Shown piece by piece: positions 15,671 through 24,009 of a stretch of 31,292 bases of DNA. Both the position numbers and the translations under genes were made by a program. The stretch's first letter is position 1. Each line of letters begins with the position of its first letter. The DNA comes from an uncultured Collinsella sp. Lineage in GTDB: Bacteria > Actinomycetota > Coriobacteriia > Coriobacteriales > Coriobacteriaceae. Under the pieces are notes generated by a model. It ran no database searches, had not been told where the DNA came from, and worked only from the letters and a program-made list of their open reading frames with translations. The stretch spans positions 1-31,292 of the forward strand of contig CALKBO010000020.1 of assembly GCA_937989875.1 (NCBI GenBank), given 5' to 3'.

Positions 15671-16111
15671 ATGCGTATCGGTGTCATCCTTGCAAGTCAC
15701 GGAGAGTTCGCTCAGGCCGCCCTCGGCGCCGTCGAGATGATTGCGGGCAAGCAGCCTGATGTCATCGCTCTTGGTCTCACCGCCGAGAAGAGCCTGGAGT
15801 CTTTCGAGTCCGAGATGCGCGAGGCTTACGAGACCCTCAGCGCCGAGTGCGAACTCGTCGTCACCCTATGCGACATCTACGGCGGCACCCCATTCAACGT
15901 GACTACCCGCTGCCTGCTCAACGGCATGAACATGGTTGCCTACACTGGCCTGTCCATGCCCGTTGCGGTCGAGCTCCTGCTCACCCGCGATGGCCTCGAT
16001 TCCGCCGACGCGGTCCGTGCCCAGCTCACTGCCGCTCACGCCGGGGCCCAGCAGGAGATCAAGGCTCCCGCTCCGGCCGTGGAGGCAGACGAGGACGATT
16101 TGGACCTCTAG
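15671..16111 (+). CDS. PTS mannose-family IIA component
   Basis: This cytoplasmic protein of 146 residues accepts phosphate from HPr and passes it to IIB. His10 in ILASHGEFA is the phosphorylation site of the ManX IIA fold, and CDIYGGTPFN matches the conserved second loop. A charged, Ala/Pro-rich tail (from about residue 122) ends in EADEDDLDL; it is not followed by a fused IIB domain. I chose the ATG at 15671 because AAAGGA lies 6 nt upstream; ATG 15656 would add five residues. It is first in the IIA-IIB-IIC-IID operon controlled by the 9-bp array. Confidence 0.92.
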   Translation: MRIGVILASHGEFAQAALGAVEMIAGKQPDVIALGLTAEKSLESFESEMREAYETLSAECELVVTLCDIYGGTPFNVTTRCLLNGMNMVAYTGLSMPVAVELLLTRDGLDSADAVRAQLTAAHAGAQQEIKAPAPAVEADEDDLDL

Positions 16112-16135
16112 GCTCGTTAGCCCGTCGATTCGAGT

Positions 16136-16166
16136 GGCGCTCACCCGTATCCCCCGAGTGGGCGCC
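16136..16166 (+). promoter_or_regulatory. mRNA hairpin between IIA and IIB genes
   Basis: GGCGCTCAC at 16136-16144 pairs with GTGGGCGCC at 16158-16166 (nine pairs, one of them T-G) around a 13-nt loop. No T-run follows. It probably affects mRNA processing or partial read-through, as in other PTS operons. Confidence 0.5.
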
Positions 16167-16228
16167 TCGATCGAGCAGAGCATTCGTAAACGGTACTGAA
16201 GGAACGTGCAAACGAAAAGGAGAACATC

Positions 16229-16705
16229 ATGGCACTCAAACTCGTCGACATCGATGACCGCCTGATCCACGGTCAGGTCGCCACCACTTGGATTCCCGAC
16301 TTCGGCATCGAATCGGCAATCATTGTCTCGGATAAGGTCGCCAACGACCCCGTCCAGAAGTCCGTCGCCGGCCTCGCCGCCCCCGACATCAAGGTCTCCG
16401 TCTTCGGTGTCGAGAAGTTCATTGAGGTCCTCAAGAAGACCGAGCTCAAGAAGGCCACGATGGTGCTCTTCACCAACCCCATCGACGCCCTCAAGCTGCA
16501 CGAGAACGGCTTGCCGTTCGACTACCTGAACGTCTCCGGCATGCGCTTCAACGAGCAGCGTCATCGCCTGCACAAGAACATGTCCGTCACCGCCGAGGAA
16601 AAGGCCGCCTTCGAGGAGCTCATTGGCCTCGGCGTCGACTGCTGGATGCAGACCACCACGCGCGATTCCAAGGAGCCCGTGTCCGAGCTCCTCAAGAACT
16701 ACTAA
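16229..16705 (+). CDS. PTS mannose/sorbose-family IIB component
   Basis: IIB takes phosphate from IIA and phosphorylates the sugar as it is carried by IIC-IID. The 158-residue protein starts VDIDDRLIHGQV, with the active-site His14, and has the normal length of the IIB sorbose fold. AAAGGAGAA precedes the ATG. A 117-nt gap with a hairpin separates it from the IIA gene, and two hairpins separate it from the IIC gene. Sequence close to GalNAc/chondroitin-type IIB cannot be separated from mannose-type by eye. Confidence 0.93.
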   Translation: MALKLVDIDDRLIHGQVATTWIPDFGIESAIIVSDKVANDPVQKSVAGLAAPDIKVSVFGVEKFIEVLKKTELKKATMVLFTNPIDALKLHENGLPFDYLNVSGMRFNEQRHRLHKNMSVTAEEKAAFEELIGLGVDCWMQTTTRDSKEPVSELLKNY

Positions 16706-16719
16706 GTAAGTAACCATCT

Positions 16720-16765
16720 CCGGGCATGTGAACCCGGGGCGTGCCCATCGGAGGGAACGATGGGC
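16720..16765 (+). promoter_or_regulatory. Two tandem mRNA hairpins between IIB and IIC genes
   Basis: CCGGG/CCCGG (16720-16724 with 16733-16737) and GCCCATCG/CGATGGGC (16743-16750 with 16758-16765) form neighbouring stems. The second ends 8 nt before the AAGGAG ribosome site of the IIC gene. They lack T-runs. Confidence 0.55.
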
Positions 16766-16785
16766 GAATAGGGAAGGAGAGGCTT

Positions 16786-17595
16786 ATGCTTCAGGCACTT
16801 CTGCTCGCCATCTGGGCGGGTCTGTGCACTTGGGACCAGTTCGGTCCCCACCTGGGCTTCCGCAAGCCCCTGCTGGCATCCGTCGGCGTCGGCATCATCC
16901 TCGGTGACATGACGACCGCCATCATGATCGGCGCGACCATGGAGCTCATGTGGCTCGGCGTCAACAACATCGGCGCTTATGTTCCGCCGGATGTCATCTC
17001 CGGCACCATCGTCGGTGCCGCCCTGGGCATCATGGGTTCCACCGACACCGCCAGCGCCATCGCCCTGGCAGTCGCCATCGGCATCCCCACCGCCACCTTG
17101 GTTCAGCAGCTGAACATCTTGGTCATGACCACTAACGTCTCGCTTGTCCACGGTGCCGACAAGGCCATCGAGTCCGGTAAGTTCAACGCCGTCAACAAGT
17201 TCTTCTGGACCGGCGCCCTGTGCTTCTTCCTGACCCGCGCCGTTCCCGTCTTCATCGCCACGGGCATCGGCTCCTTCGTGATCGAGGACATCATGGCCTT
17301 CCTGCAGAACCAGGTTCCGTGGGTCCTCACCGGCTTCTCCACCGCCGGTGGCATGATGCCCGCCGTCGGTCTGGCCATGCTCCTCACCATGATGATGAAG
17401 AAGAACATGTGGATCTTCCTGCTGCTCGGCTTTATCATGGCCGCCTTCCTCAACGTCCCGACCGTGGGCATCGCGCTCGCCGCTTGCGCCGCCGCCGGCG
17501 TGTGGGACGTCATTACCGAGGGCCAGAAGAATCAACCCGCCCCTGCCGCCGCCTCTGCCGCCGGCTCCGATGATGACGAGGAGTACGATCTCTAA
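16786..17595 (+). CDS. PTS mannose/sorbose-family IIC component
   Basis: IIC is the membrane channel subunit of the mannose-type permease. The 269-residue protein has several hydrophobic segments and the family stretches IILGDMTTAIMIGATMEL and WLGVNNIGAYVPPD, near residues 35-70. The tail after about 245 is Ala/Pro-rich then acidic (DDDEEYDL). I chose the ATG at 16786 because AAGGAG lies 6 nt upstream; the frame is open to 16741 but that part overlaps the hairpins. Its stop codon overlaps the IID start in TAATG. Confidence 0.93.
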   Translation: MLQALLLAIWAGLCTWDQFGPHLGFRKPLLASVGVGIILGDMTTAIMIGATMELMWLGVNNIGAYVPPDVISGTIVGAALGIMGSTDTASAIALAVAIGIPTATLVQQLNILVMTTNVSLVHGADKAIESGKFNAVNKFFWTGALCFFLTRAVPVFIATGIGSFVIEDIMAFLQNQVPWVLTGFSTAGGMMPAVGLAMLLTMMMKKNMWIFLLLGFIMAAFLNVPTVGIALAACAAAGVWDVITEGQKNQPAPAAASAAGSDDDEEYDL

Positions 17596-18425
17596 TGGGT
17601 AAGATCTCCAACTCCACCCTGAACAAGGTCCTGCTGCGCACCCAGGGTTGCCAATTCGCGCACAACTACGAGCGCATGCAGTCGCTGTCCCTGACCTACT
17701 GCTTTGCCCCTGTCCTCGAGGAGCTCTACAAGGACGCCCCCAAGGAGGAGCGCGTTAACGCCATGAAGCGCCACCTCGAGTACTTCAACACCCACCCGCT
17801 CGCGATCCCCTTCATCCTTGGCATCACCGCCGCCCTGGAGGAGACCACGGATGAGGATCAGAAGGACACCGTCGTCGGCATCAAGACCTCCCTCATGGGT
17901 CCCTTCGCCGGCCTTGGTGACTCCCTGCTGAACCTCACCTGGTTCCCGATCGCCGGCTCCATCGGCGCATCTATGTGCGTCGACAACGGCTCCATTGTGG
18001 GTCCGCTCGTGATGTTCTTGCTCATCAACCTGCTGTACTGGCCGCTGAAGTACTTCGGCCTGCACAAGGGTTACGAGATGGGCATGGAGTTCGTCGAGAA
18101 GGCGGGCGTCCAGGTCTTCGACCGTCTGGGCAACCTCGCCAACGTGCTGGGCGTCATGGTCACCGGCGGCCTGATCGCCACGACCGTTAAGCTCAAGCTT
18201 GCCGTGCAGTTCGCCTTCGGTGAGGGTGACCCGCTGGTGCTCCAGGACCAGCTCGATAAGGTGTTGCCCTTCCTGCTGCCTGTCGTTCTGACTTTCATCT
18301 GCTATCGCCTGCTCAAGAAGGGCCAGGGCAAGAACTCCGCCCAGATCATCATCGGTCTGATTGTGTTCTCCCTTGTGTTCGCCGCTATCGGTTTCTACTT
18401 CCCGGCGTTCAAGATCTTCGCCTAA
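17595..18425 (+). CDS. PTS mannose-family IID component
   Basis: IID pairs with IIC to form the sugar-transporting complex in the cytoplasmic membrane. The 276 residues include NYERMQSLSLTYCFAPVLEE near residue 24, GIKTSLMGPFAGLGDSLL near 95, which is the IID hallmark, and C-terminal membrane segments. It overlaps the IIC gene by one base. It completes the IIABCD set. The next genes, sulfatases and their activating enzyme, point to a sulfated sugar as substrate; this is inference from context. Confidence 0.94.
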   Translation: MGKISNSTLNKVLLRTQGCQFAHNYERMQSLSLTYCFAPVLEELYKDAPKEERVNAMKRHLEYFNTHPLAIPFILGITAALEETTDEDQKDTVVGIKTSLMGPFAGLGDSLLNLTWFPIAGSIGASMCVDNGSIVGPLVMFLLINLLYWPLKYFGLHKGYEMGMEFVEKAGVQVFDRLGNLANVLGVMVTGGLIATTVKLKLAVQFAFGEGDPLVLQDQLDKVLPFLLPVVLTFICYRLLKKGQGKNSAQIIIGLIVFSLVFAAIGFYFPAFKIFA

Positions 18426-18457
18426 TCGCGAGCTTATCAAAAGGCAAATCGTTTGAT

Positions 18458-18485
18458 GCCCGCGCCCCGCATGCCGGGCGCGGGC
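18458..18485 (+). terminator. GC-rich hairpin after the PTS genes
   Basis: GCCCGCGCCC (18458-18467) pairs perfectly with GGGCGCGGGC (18476-18485) around 8 nt, followed by CTCGTTGTCT, which is only partly T-rich. It may be a partial terminator that lets some transcription continue into the sulfatase gene. Confidence 0.6.
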
Positions 18486-18594
18486 CTCGTTGTCTCATGT
18501 GCTCTCCATCGTGCGCGATCGGGGTGCGCTCCATTATGCCCATGTGCCTTTGGCGTATCGCCATCTGGCAAATCCAACTATCGAAAGGATGCCA

Positions 18595-20091
18595 ATGAGA
18601 ACCGTCCTCGTGCTCATGGATACTCTGCGTCGCGACGTCCTGTCGTGCTACAACCCCGCAACCGACGTCCAGACCCCCAATCTCGATGCCTTTGCCGAGC
18701 GTTCCTGCGTGTTCGACAACCACTGGATCGGCTCGGCTCCCTGCATGCCTGCCCGCCGCGACATCCTCACCGGTCGCTACAACTTCCTCGAGCGCCCCTG
18801 GGGCCCCATCGAGCCCTTCGATGTGACGCTGCCGGCCTGCCTGCGCGCGAACGGCAACTTCTGCCACATCACCACCGACCACTGCCACTACCTACGCACC
18901 GGTGGCGAGGGCTACCTCCAGGAGTTCAACACCTGGGATTACTACCGCGGCCAGGAGGGCGACCCGTGGGTCAGCCGCATCGATGAGCCGAATAACATGC
19001 CCGAGACCTTCTACGGGCGCGTGCGCGAGCAGTACCAGAAGAACCGTCAGCTCTGGCCCAACGAAGAGGACATGCCGAGCCCCAAGACCTTCCAGTCCGC
19101 CTGCGACTGGATCGACGGCAATGCTGGGGCCGACGACTTCTTCCTTATGGTTGAGGCCTTCGACCCGCACGAGCCCTTCGATGTGCCCGACAAGTACATG
19201 GAGATGTACGGCGGCACTGGCGAGCTCGACCGCGACTACTTCGAGATTCCTGAGTACAAGCGCGTCTCCGCCACCGACGTCAACAAGGGCGCGGAGGACT
19301 ACCTGCAGCGCCGCTACAAGGCCCTCGTCACCATGACCGACCGCTGGTTTGGTAGGCTCATCGACAAGCTCGAGGAGCGCGGGATGCTGGACGATACCAT
19401 GGTCATGGTCACCACCGACCACGGCTATTTCCTGGGCGAGCGCGACTACATGGGCAAAAACTACATGCACCTGTATAACGAGCTCGCGCATCTGCCGTTC
19501 ATTGTGCACTTCCCGGGTAACGCCCGCGCCGGCGAGCATGCCCGCCAGCTCACTCAGGCAATCGACATCATGCCCACGGTGCTTGAAGCCCACGGCTGCG
19601 AGATTCCCGCAGATGTGTGCGGCACCTCCCTCGTGCCGCTCATGACGGATGCTGACGCGCCCACGCGTGGCTACGCCCTGTACGGCGTGCACGCCATGAC
19701 CGTCAACGTCACCGACGGCCGCTACACCTACTTCCGCGCGCCGGTCGCCGGCAACCAGCCGTGCTTCGAGTACACCGCACTGCCGCACACCATCCGCAAA
19801 AAGATGGGTTCGGACTGCCCGGAGGAGATTGAGTGTGGCCGCTACTTCAAACGCACCAAGTACCCGCTGTTCAAGATCCCCTGTAAGAAGCCGGCCCAGA
19901 TCGAGGGAGCCACGCCGCTCGCCGAGGTCGAGCAGACGATGCTGTTCGACCTTGAGAGTGACTACGGCCAGGTTAATAATCTCGCCGGCAAGGACGACCA
20001 CGCCGAACAGCGCATGATTGACCTGCTGCTGCGCGGCCTGGAGGAGCATGAGTCCCCGGCCGAGCAAAAGGAGCGCCTGGGCTTGGCCTAA
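18595..20091 (+). CDS. Sulfatase 1, formylglycine type, no signal peptide
   Basis: This hydrolyses a sulfate ester, probably on a carbohydrate. The 498-residue alkaline-phosphatase-fold protein has a metal-binding Asp9 in LMDTLRRD, the modification site CMPAR with Cys50 (CxPxR, the Cys-type converted to formylglycine), and Asp275-His276 in TTDHGYFLGERD. The protein starts directly with MRTVLVLMDTLRRD and has no secretion signal, so it should act in the cytoplasm. I chose the ATG at 18595 (AAAGGA upstream); the longer frame crosses the upstream hairpin. Its partner activating enzyme is the second gene downstream of the PTS. The precise substrate (for example 4- or 6-O-sulfated hexosamine) is not visible. 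Confidence 0.92.
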   Translation: MRTVLVLMDTLRRDVLSCYNPATDVQTPNLDAFAERSCVFDNHWIGSAPCMPARRDILTGRYNFLERPWGPIEPFDVTLPACLRANGNFCHITTDHCHYLRTGGEGYLQEFNTWDYYRGQEGDPWVSRIDEPNNMPETFYGRVREQYQKNRQLWPNEEDMPSPKTFQSACDWIDGNAGADDFFLMVEAFDPHEPFDVPDKYMEMYGGTGELDRDYFEIPEYKRVSATDVNKGAEDYLQRRYKALVTMTDRWFGRLIDKLEERGMLDDTMVMVTTDHGYFLGERDYMGKNYMHLYNELAHLPFIVHFPGNARAGEHARQLTQAIDIMPTVLEAHGCEIPADVCGTSLVPLMTDADAPTRGYALYGVHAMTVNVTDGRYTYFRAPVAGNQPCFEYTALPHTIRKKMGSDCPEEIECGRYFKRTKYPLFKIPCKKPAQIEGATPLAEVEQTMLFDLESDYGQVNNLAGKDDHAEQRMIDLLLRGLEEHESPAEQKERLGLA

Positions 20092-20110
20092 GATTCATGC
20101 GGTGATTGTG

Positions 20111-20155
20111 CGGGCCGGATGCGCCGCCTCGGGTAAGGAGGTGGTTTCCGGCCCG
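20111..20155 (+). promoter_or_regulatory. Long two-part hairpin between sulfatase 1 and the maturase gene
   Basis: The outer stem CGGGCCGGA/TCCGGCCCG (20111-20119 with 20147-20155) is perfect, and inside it CCGCCTC (20124-20130) pairs with GAGGTGG (20138-20144, one G-T pair). The inner 3' arm carries GGAGGTGG, a Shine-Dalgarno-like sequence that would be masked when folded, though it lies well before the next start. Confidence 0.55.
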
Positions 20156-20173
20156 ATGAGTGAGGGCTAGCCT

Positions 20174-21295
20174 GTGCGAAGGGGGATATGTGCCGTGTGC
20201 GCGAAGCATATTGGCTTTTTGATAAAACCGGCATCGAGTGCTTGCAACATGCGGTGCAGGTACTGCTTTTACTGCGATGTCGCTGCTCATCGCGAGGAGC
20301 GGAGCGCCCGCGTCATGGGCGAAGACGTGGCAAGTGCCATCATCGACCGTGCACTCGCCGTGGCGAGTGATGCGCACATTTCTTTCGCCTTCCAGGGCGG
20401 CGAGCCCACCCTGGCCGGCCTTGACTTCTTCCATTCGTTCGTCGCGCGGGTGGAGGAGCGCCGTGAGAACCAGCGGGTGAGCTGGGCGTTGCAGACCAAC
20501 GGCTACCTGATCGAAGAGGAATGGGCCGAGTTCTTCCGCGAGCACGGGTTCCTCATCGGAGTCTCGGTTGACGCTTATCGCGACCTGCACGATTCGATGC
20601 GTCCCGATGCGCACGGTGCCGCTACGTACGCGCGCGTCATGAGCGGCGTTCGCCTGCTGCGCGAGCGCGGCGTGGACGTCAACATACTCTCGGTCCTCAC
20701 CTCGCAGATGGCGGCGCATCCACAGCGCGTCTTCTCCTTCATCAAGCAGGAGAAGATCACCCATATCCAGTTCATCCCGTGCCTGCCGGGCCTCGACGAT
20801 GAGCGGGACACGTTCTCGCTCGACCCGCGTGCCTTCTCCTCGTTCTACCGCCGCTTGTTCGACTTGTGGTGGCGCGAGCTCGGTGCTGGGCGCTATGTGA
20901 GCATCTGGCTGTTCGAGAACGTCATGCAGATGGCGCTCGGGCAGTTTCCGTCGCAGTGCGGTATGCTCGGCCGCTGCGCTCCGCAGTTCGTGGTGGAAAG
21001 CGACGGTTCGGTGTATCCGTGCGACTTCTATGCGCTGGATGAGTACCGCGTGGGCGATATTCGCGTCGATTCCCTTGAGGCAATGGCGACCTGTGAGACC
21101 ATGCGCATGTTTTTGAACGAGCCGCGTCGCGATTGCGCGCGGTGCGCCGATTGCCCCTTTGAGGGCATTTGCCATCGCAACTGCAAGCGCCTGAACATCG
21201 CCTATTACGATGCGGGCTACTGCGGGCTGCGTGAGTTTTTGGAGTACGCCTATCCCGGCCTGCAGCGCGTGGCTCGCATGTTCACGCGGCGCTGA
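20174..21295 (+). CDS. Anaerobic sulfatase-maturating enzyme, radical SAM/SPASM
   Basis: This oxygen-sensitive cytoplasmic enzyme converts the active-site Cys of CxPxR sulfatases to formylglycine. The 373-residue protein has the radical-SAM cluster motif Cys24-x3-Cys28-x2-Cys31 (CNMRCRYCFYCD) after FLIKPASSAC, the SAM-binding FAFQGGEPTL, and a C-terminal SPASM region with CGMLGRC, VYPCDFY and CARCADCPFEGICHRNC for two auxiliary 4Fe-4S clusters. The start is uncertain: GTG 20174 (GAGGG upstream) or in-frame GTG 20195 (AGGGGG upstream). Its place between two Cys-type sulfatases identifies its substrates. Both sulfatases would be inactive without it. Confidence 0.93.
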   Translation: MRRGICAVCAKHIGFLIKPASSACNMRCRYCFYCDVAAHREERSARVMGEDVASAIIDRALAVASDAHISFAFQGGEPTLAGLDFFHSFVARVEERRENQRVSWALQTNGYLIEEEWAEFFREHGFLIGVSVDAYRDLHDSMRPDAHGAATYARVMSGVRLLRERGVDVNILSVLTSQMAAHPQRVFSFIKQEKITHIQFIPCLPGLDDERDTFSLDPRAFSSFYRRLFDLWWRELGAGRYVSIWLFENVMQMALGQFPSQCGMLGRCAPQFVVESDGSVYPCDFYALDEYRVGDIRVDSLEAMATCETMRMFLNEPRRDCARCADCPFEGICHRNCKRLNIAYYDAGYCGLREFLEYAYPGLQRVARMFTRR

Positions 21296-21396
21296 TCCTG
21301 CCCGGGTTTTGCCTCGTCGTAGTTGTGTGGGGCTCTGCGCCCCTCCCGCCTTGACCACTCAATCTTCATCCCGTTCCCGTGAGTTTGGAGTTCCCT

Positions 21397-22881
21397 ATGC
21401 CCCAGCAACCCAACGTTCTCCTTATCATGTGCGACCAGATGCGCGGCGACTGCCTGGGTATCGACGGCCATCCGGACGTGCAGACGCCCTACTTGGACAC
21501 GCTCGCCGCCGACGGCATGCTGTTCGAGAACGCCTACTCCGCCTGCCCGAGTTGCATCCCGGCGCGCGCCGCCCTCTTTTGCGGCAAGACGCCCGCGGGC
21601 ACGGGCCGCGTGGGTTACCAGGACGGTATCGCGTGGGAGTACGACCATATGCTCGCGCAGGAGATGCGCGACGGCGGCTACCAGACCGCCGTGGTAGGCA
21701 AGATGCACGTGCATCCGCCGCGTTTGGGCTGCGGCTTCGAGCACATGCGCCTGCATGACGGCTACATCGGCCACTACCGCAAGGCGAACCTGCCGTACTG
21801 GATGCACCAGAACGTCTCCGACGACTACATGCGCTTCCTCAAAAATGAACTGGGCGAATTCGCCGACGTGAACGGTTCGGGCGTTGAGAACAACTCCTGG
21901 ATCACCCATCCCTGGGCCTACGAGGAGCGCCTGCACCCCACCAACTGGGTGGTGGACGAGTCCATCCGCTTTTTGGAGACCCGCGATCGCACGCGCCCGT
22001 TCTTCCTCATGACGAGCTTCGTGCGGCCCCACCCGCCCTTCGACGCGCCGCAGACCTACTTCGATCTGTACCGCGACATGGAGCTGCGCGCGCCTGCCGC
22101 TGGCGATTGGGATGACGCCGATGCCACCGAGCGCGATGGCATGATCTTGGACAGCGTGCACGGCTGCCGCGACGCCGAGCTGCGCCGCGAGGCCATGGCG
22201 GGCTATTATGCCTGCATCACACATATGGACCACCAGATCGGCCGGCTCATCACGGCGCTCGAGAACGACGAGACCTACCACGACACCGTGATCGTGTTCT
22301 GCTCCGACCACGGCGAGATGCTCTTTGACCACAGTCTCTTTCGCAAGGTGTTGCCCTACGAGGGCTCCGCGCGCATCCCCTTCATCGTGCACGTGGGCAA
22401 AAACGTCGATGTGCCGGGCGGCGAGCGCGTTCGCGGCGTGAGCGAGAGCACGGTGGAACTCATGGACCTTATGCCCACCATCCTCGAGGCGTGCGACCTG
22501 CCCGTGCCCGAGGGCGTGGAGGGCGCCTCGCTCATGGGCGAGCTTACCGGCGCCGCGCCGCTGAACCGTGCATACCTGCACGGCGAGCACAGCGGCAGCC
22601 GCGAGCAGTCCAACCAGTGGATCGTGACCCCGCATGACAAGTACATCTGGTTCACACGGACCGGGGTGGAGCAGTATTTCGACCTGGACGCCGATCCGCG
22701 TGAGGAGCACGACCTCATCGACGCTCCGGAGCGCGCCGCGCGCATCGCCGTGCTCCGTGCCTGCCTGATTGAGGAGCTCGCTGGTCGCGAAGAGGGATAT
22801 GTTCGTGACGGCGAGTTGGTGGCGGGACGTGCGCCCGCCGTTATGCTTGAGCGCCCCCGGCCCTCGCGCCTCCAACGTTAA
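21397..22881 (+). CDS. Sulfatase 2, formylglycine type, no signal peptide
   Basis: A 494-residue sulfatase of the same superfamily but only distantly similar to sulfatase 1. It opens with NVLLIMCDQMRGDCLG, with metal ligand Asp13, and has the modification site CIPAR with Cys53, KMHVHPP with conserved Lys/His, and Asp304-His305 in CSDHGEMLFDH. The HPPF segment near 210 is common in arylsulfatase and glycosaminoglycan sulfatases. There is no signal peptide, so it is again cytoplasmic. I chose the ATG at 21397 with TTGGAG 6 nt upstream; GTG 21379 is less likely. Two sulfatases suggest two sulfate positions or two related substrates. Confidence 0.92.
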   Translation: MPQQPNVLLIMCDQMRGDCLGIDGHPDVQTPYLDTLAADGMLFENAYSACPSCIPARAALFCGKTPAGTGRVGYQDGIAWEYDHMLAQEMRDGGYQTAVVGKMHVHPPRLGCGFEHMRLHDGYIGHYRKANLPYWMHQNVSDDYMRFLKNELGEFADVNGSGVENNSWITHPWAYEERLHPTNWVVDESIRFLETRDRTRPFFLMTSFVRPHPPFDAPQTYFDLYRDMELRAPAAGDWDDADATERDGMILDSVHGCRDAELRREAMAGYYACITHMDHQIGRLITALENDETYHDTVIVFCSDHGEMLFDHSLFRKVLPYEGSARIPFIVHVGKNVDVPGGERVRGVSESTVELMDLMPTILEACDLPVPEGVEGASLMGELTGAAPLNRAYLHGEHSGSREQSNQWIVTPHDKYIWFTRTGVEQYFDLDADPREEHDLIDAPERAARIAVLRACLIEELAGREEGYVRDGELVAGRAPAVMLERPRPSRLQR

Positions 22882-22896
22882 GAGAAAGGCCTATCC

Positions 22897-23508
22897 ATGG
22901 ATATGAAGACGATCGGCATTGTGGTCGTAGTGGTTGCGGTCGGGTTCACCATTTACATGGAGGTCCAAAAGCGCACAACCTTCGCCAAGCTCGAGGCGTA
23001 CCTGCGCGAGGGCGACCTCAACAACTACCTCAAGGTCCTGAACCGCCCGCTCACTAGCGTGCTGTACCCCAAGTACAACGTGCTTTTCATGCGCTTGAAC
23101 GCAGCTCTTGCCATGGATGACGTCGAGGCATCCGAGCGCATCATCCGCGAGATGGGTTCGCTCAAGATGAGCGAGGAGCAGACACTCGCGCTGGCGGCAA
23201 AGGCGTTCTCCTTCTACGTGGAGATCGGGGATGAGCCCCACGCACGCGAGGTGCTCTCCTACCTCGAGGAGCACGGTGATCGCGAGGCTGCGCGTGCCGA
23301 CCGTCGCACCTATGACGTCTTCCTCAAGGGCTCGTATGCCTATATCGACGAGATGGAGTGCGCGTTGTCGGAGGCGGCTGGCATGGAAGAGGCCCTGCTC
23401 TGCCAGATGCTCTCGGTTCAGTACGAGAACAAGGGTGACGAGGGGCGCGCCGCGTCCTATTGCGAGCGCGCTGAGCGGACGCTCGCAGCAGCCATGCCTG
23501 ACAAGTAG
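22897..23508 (+). CDS. Unknown membrane-anchored helical-repeat protein
   Basis: I do not recognise this 203-residue protein. Residues about 5-20 form one hydrophobic helix (IGIVVVVVAVGFTIYM), then a basic turn, then an all-helical region of paired amphipathic helices resembling TPR/SEL1 solenoids (for example EVLSYLEEHGDREAARADRR and a final helix with YCERAERTLAAA). The body is therefore likely cytoplasmic and N-terminally anchored. AGAAAGG precedes the ATG, 15 nt after sulfatase 2, so it should be co-transcribed. It could tether or scaffold the sulfatases or the PTS at the membrane, but nothing in the sequence shows this. Confidence 0.75.
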   Translation: MDMKTIGIVVVVVAVGFTIYMEVQKRTTFAKLEAYLREGDLNNYLKVLNRPLTSVLYPKYNVLFMRLNAALAMDDVEASERIIREMGSLKMSEEQTLALAAKAFSFYVEIGDEPHAREVLSYLEEHGDREAARADRRTYDVFLKGSYAYIDEMECALSEAAGMEEALLCQMLSVQYENKGDEGRAASYCERAERTLAAAMPDK

Positions 23509-23529
23509 GGAAGAGTCTAGGCGCTTCAT

Positions 23530-23779
23530 ATGCTAGCAATCGTATTCGCCATTGCGTTTTTCGCCTCTACCATCAGTGCCATCTGCGGTGTCGGCGGGGC
23601 ATCATCATTAAGCCCGTGATGGACGCCGTGGGTGTCGCCGACGTGGCGACCATCAACTTCCTGTCCGGATGCACCGCGAGGACAACATCGGGCACTTCGC
23701 CATGAGCGTTTCCACCGCGCTGCTGCTCGACGTCGTCTACGCGTGCATCTTCAACCAGGATTACTTCGCTAACTACTAG
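23530..23779 (+). pseudogene. Broken TauE/SafE-type gene joined to an unrecognised membrane-protein tail
   Basis: The frame starting at 23530 reads MLAIVFAIAFFASTISAICG and hits a TGA at 23617. A one-base shift near 23602 restores IIIKPVMDAVGV and ATINFLSGCT, matching the N-terminus of the intact exporter at 24010 (CGIGGGVIIKPVVDAM). A further shift opens a third segment, 23678-23779, coding HFAMSVSTALLLDVVYACIF up to a stop; this does not look like TauE and seems to be the tail of another membrane protein. So the locus holds at least one frameshift and one deletion junction. Confidence 0.75.
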
Positions 23780-24009
23780 CGGCGTGTCGAGACGGTGCGC
23801 GGGCCATTGATGGACTCGGCAGGCAGATTGGCGGGGACGCCTAGCCCTTGGCGCAACGGTGCTCCGCATGAGCGGCGTAAATAGGGACATATCGCGCAGC
23901 AGCGTTCGAGATATGTAAAAGTCCACAACCATACGCTGCGGTTTTGAATGATACGAACGCTTGCAATTCGTTGCATAGGGTGTTGCTCGATCGATAGGAG
24001 CTTGTTCGG
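23780..24009. other. Gene-free spacer before the exporter gene
   Basis: No frame has family-like content. It follows the broken TauE/SafE gene and contains a moderately AT-rich part (about 23930-23990) that may hold the promoter of the intact exporter; TTGAAT at 23943 and TTGCAATTCGTTGCAT near 23961-23976 were noted but no clear hexamer pair. A ribosome site TAGGAG (23995-24000) belongs to the next gene. Confidence 0.4.

Noticed and set aside
23617..23619. TGA in the broken TauE/SafE gene read as selenocysteine
   Set aside because: A one-base shift restores the family sequence just before it, no hairpin follows, and a further shift is needed later, so it is a frameshift.
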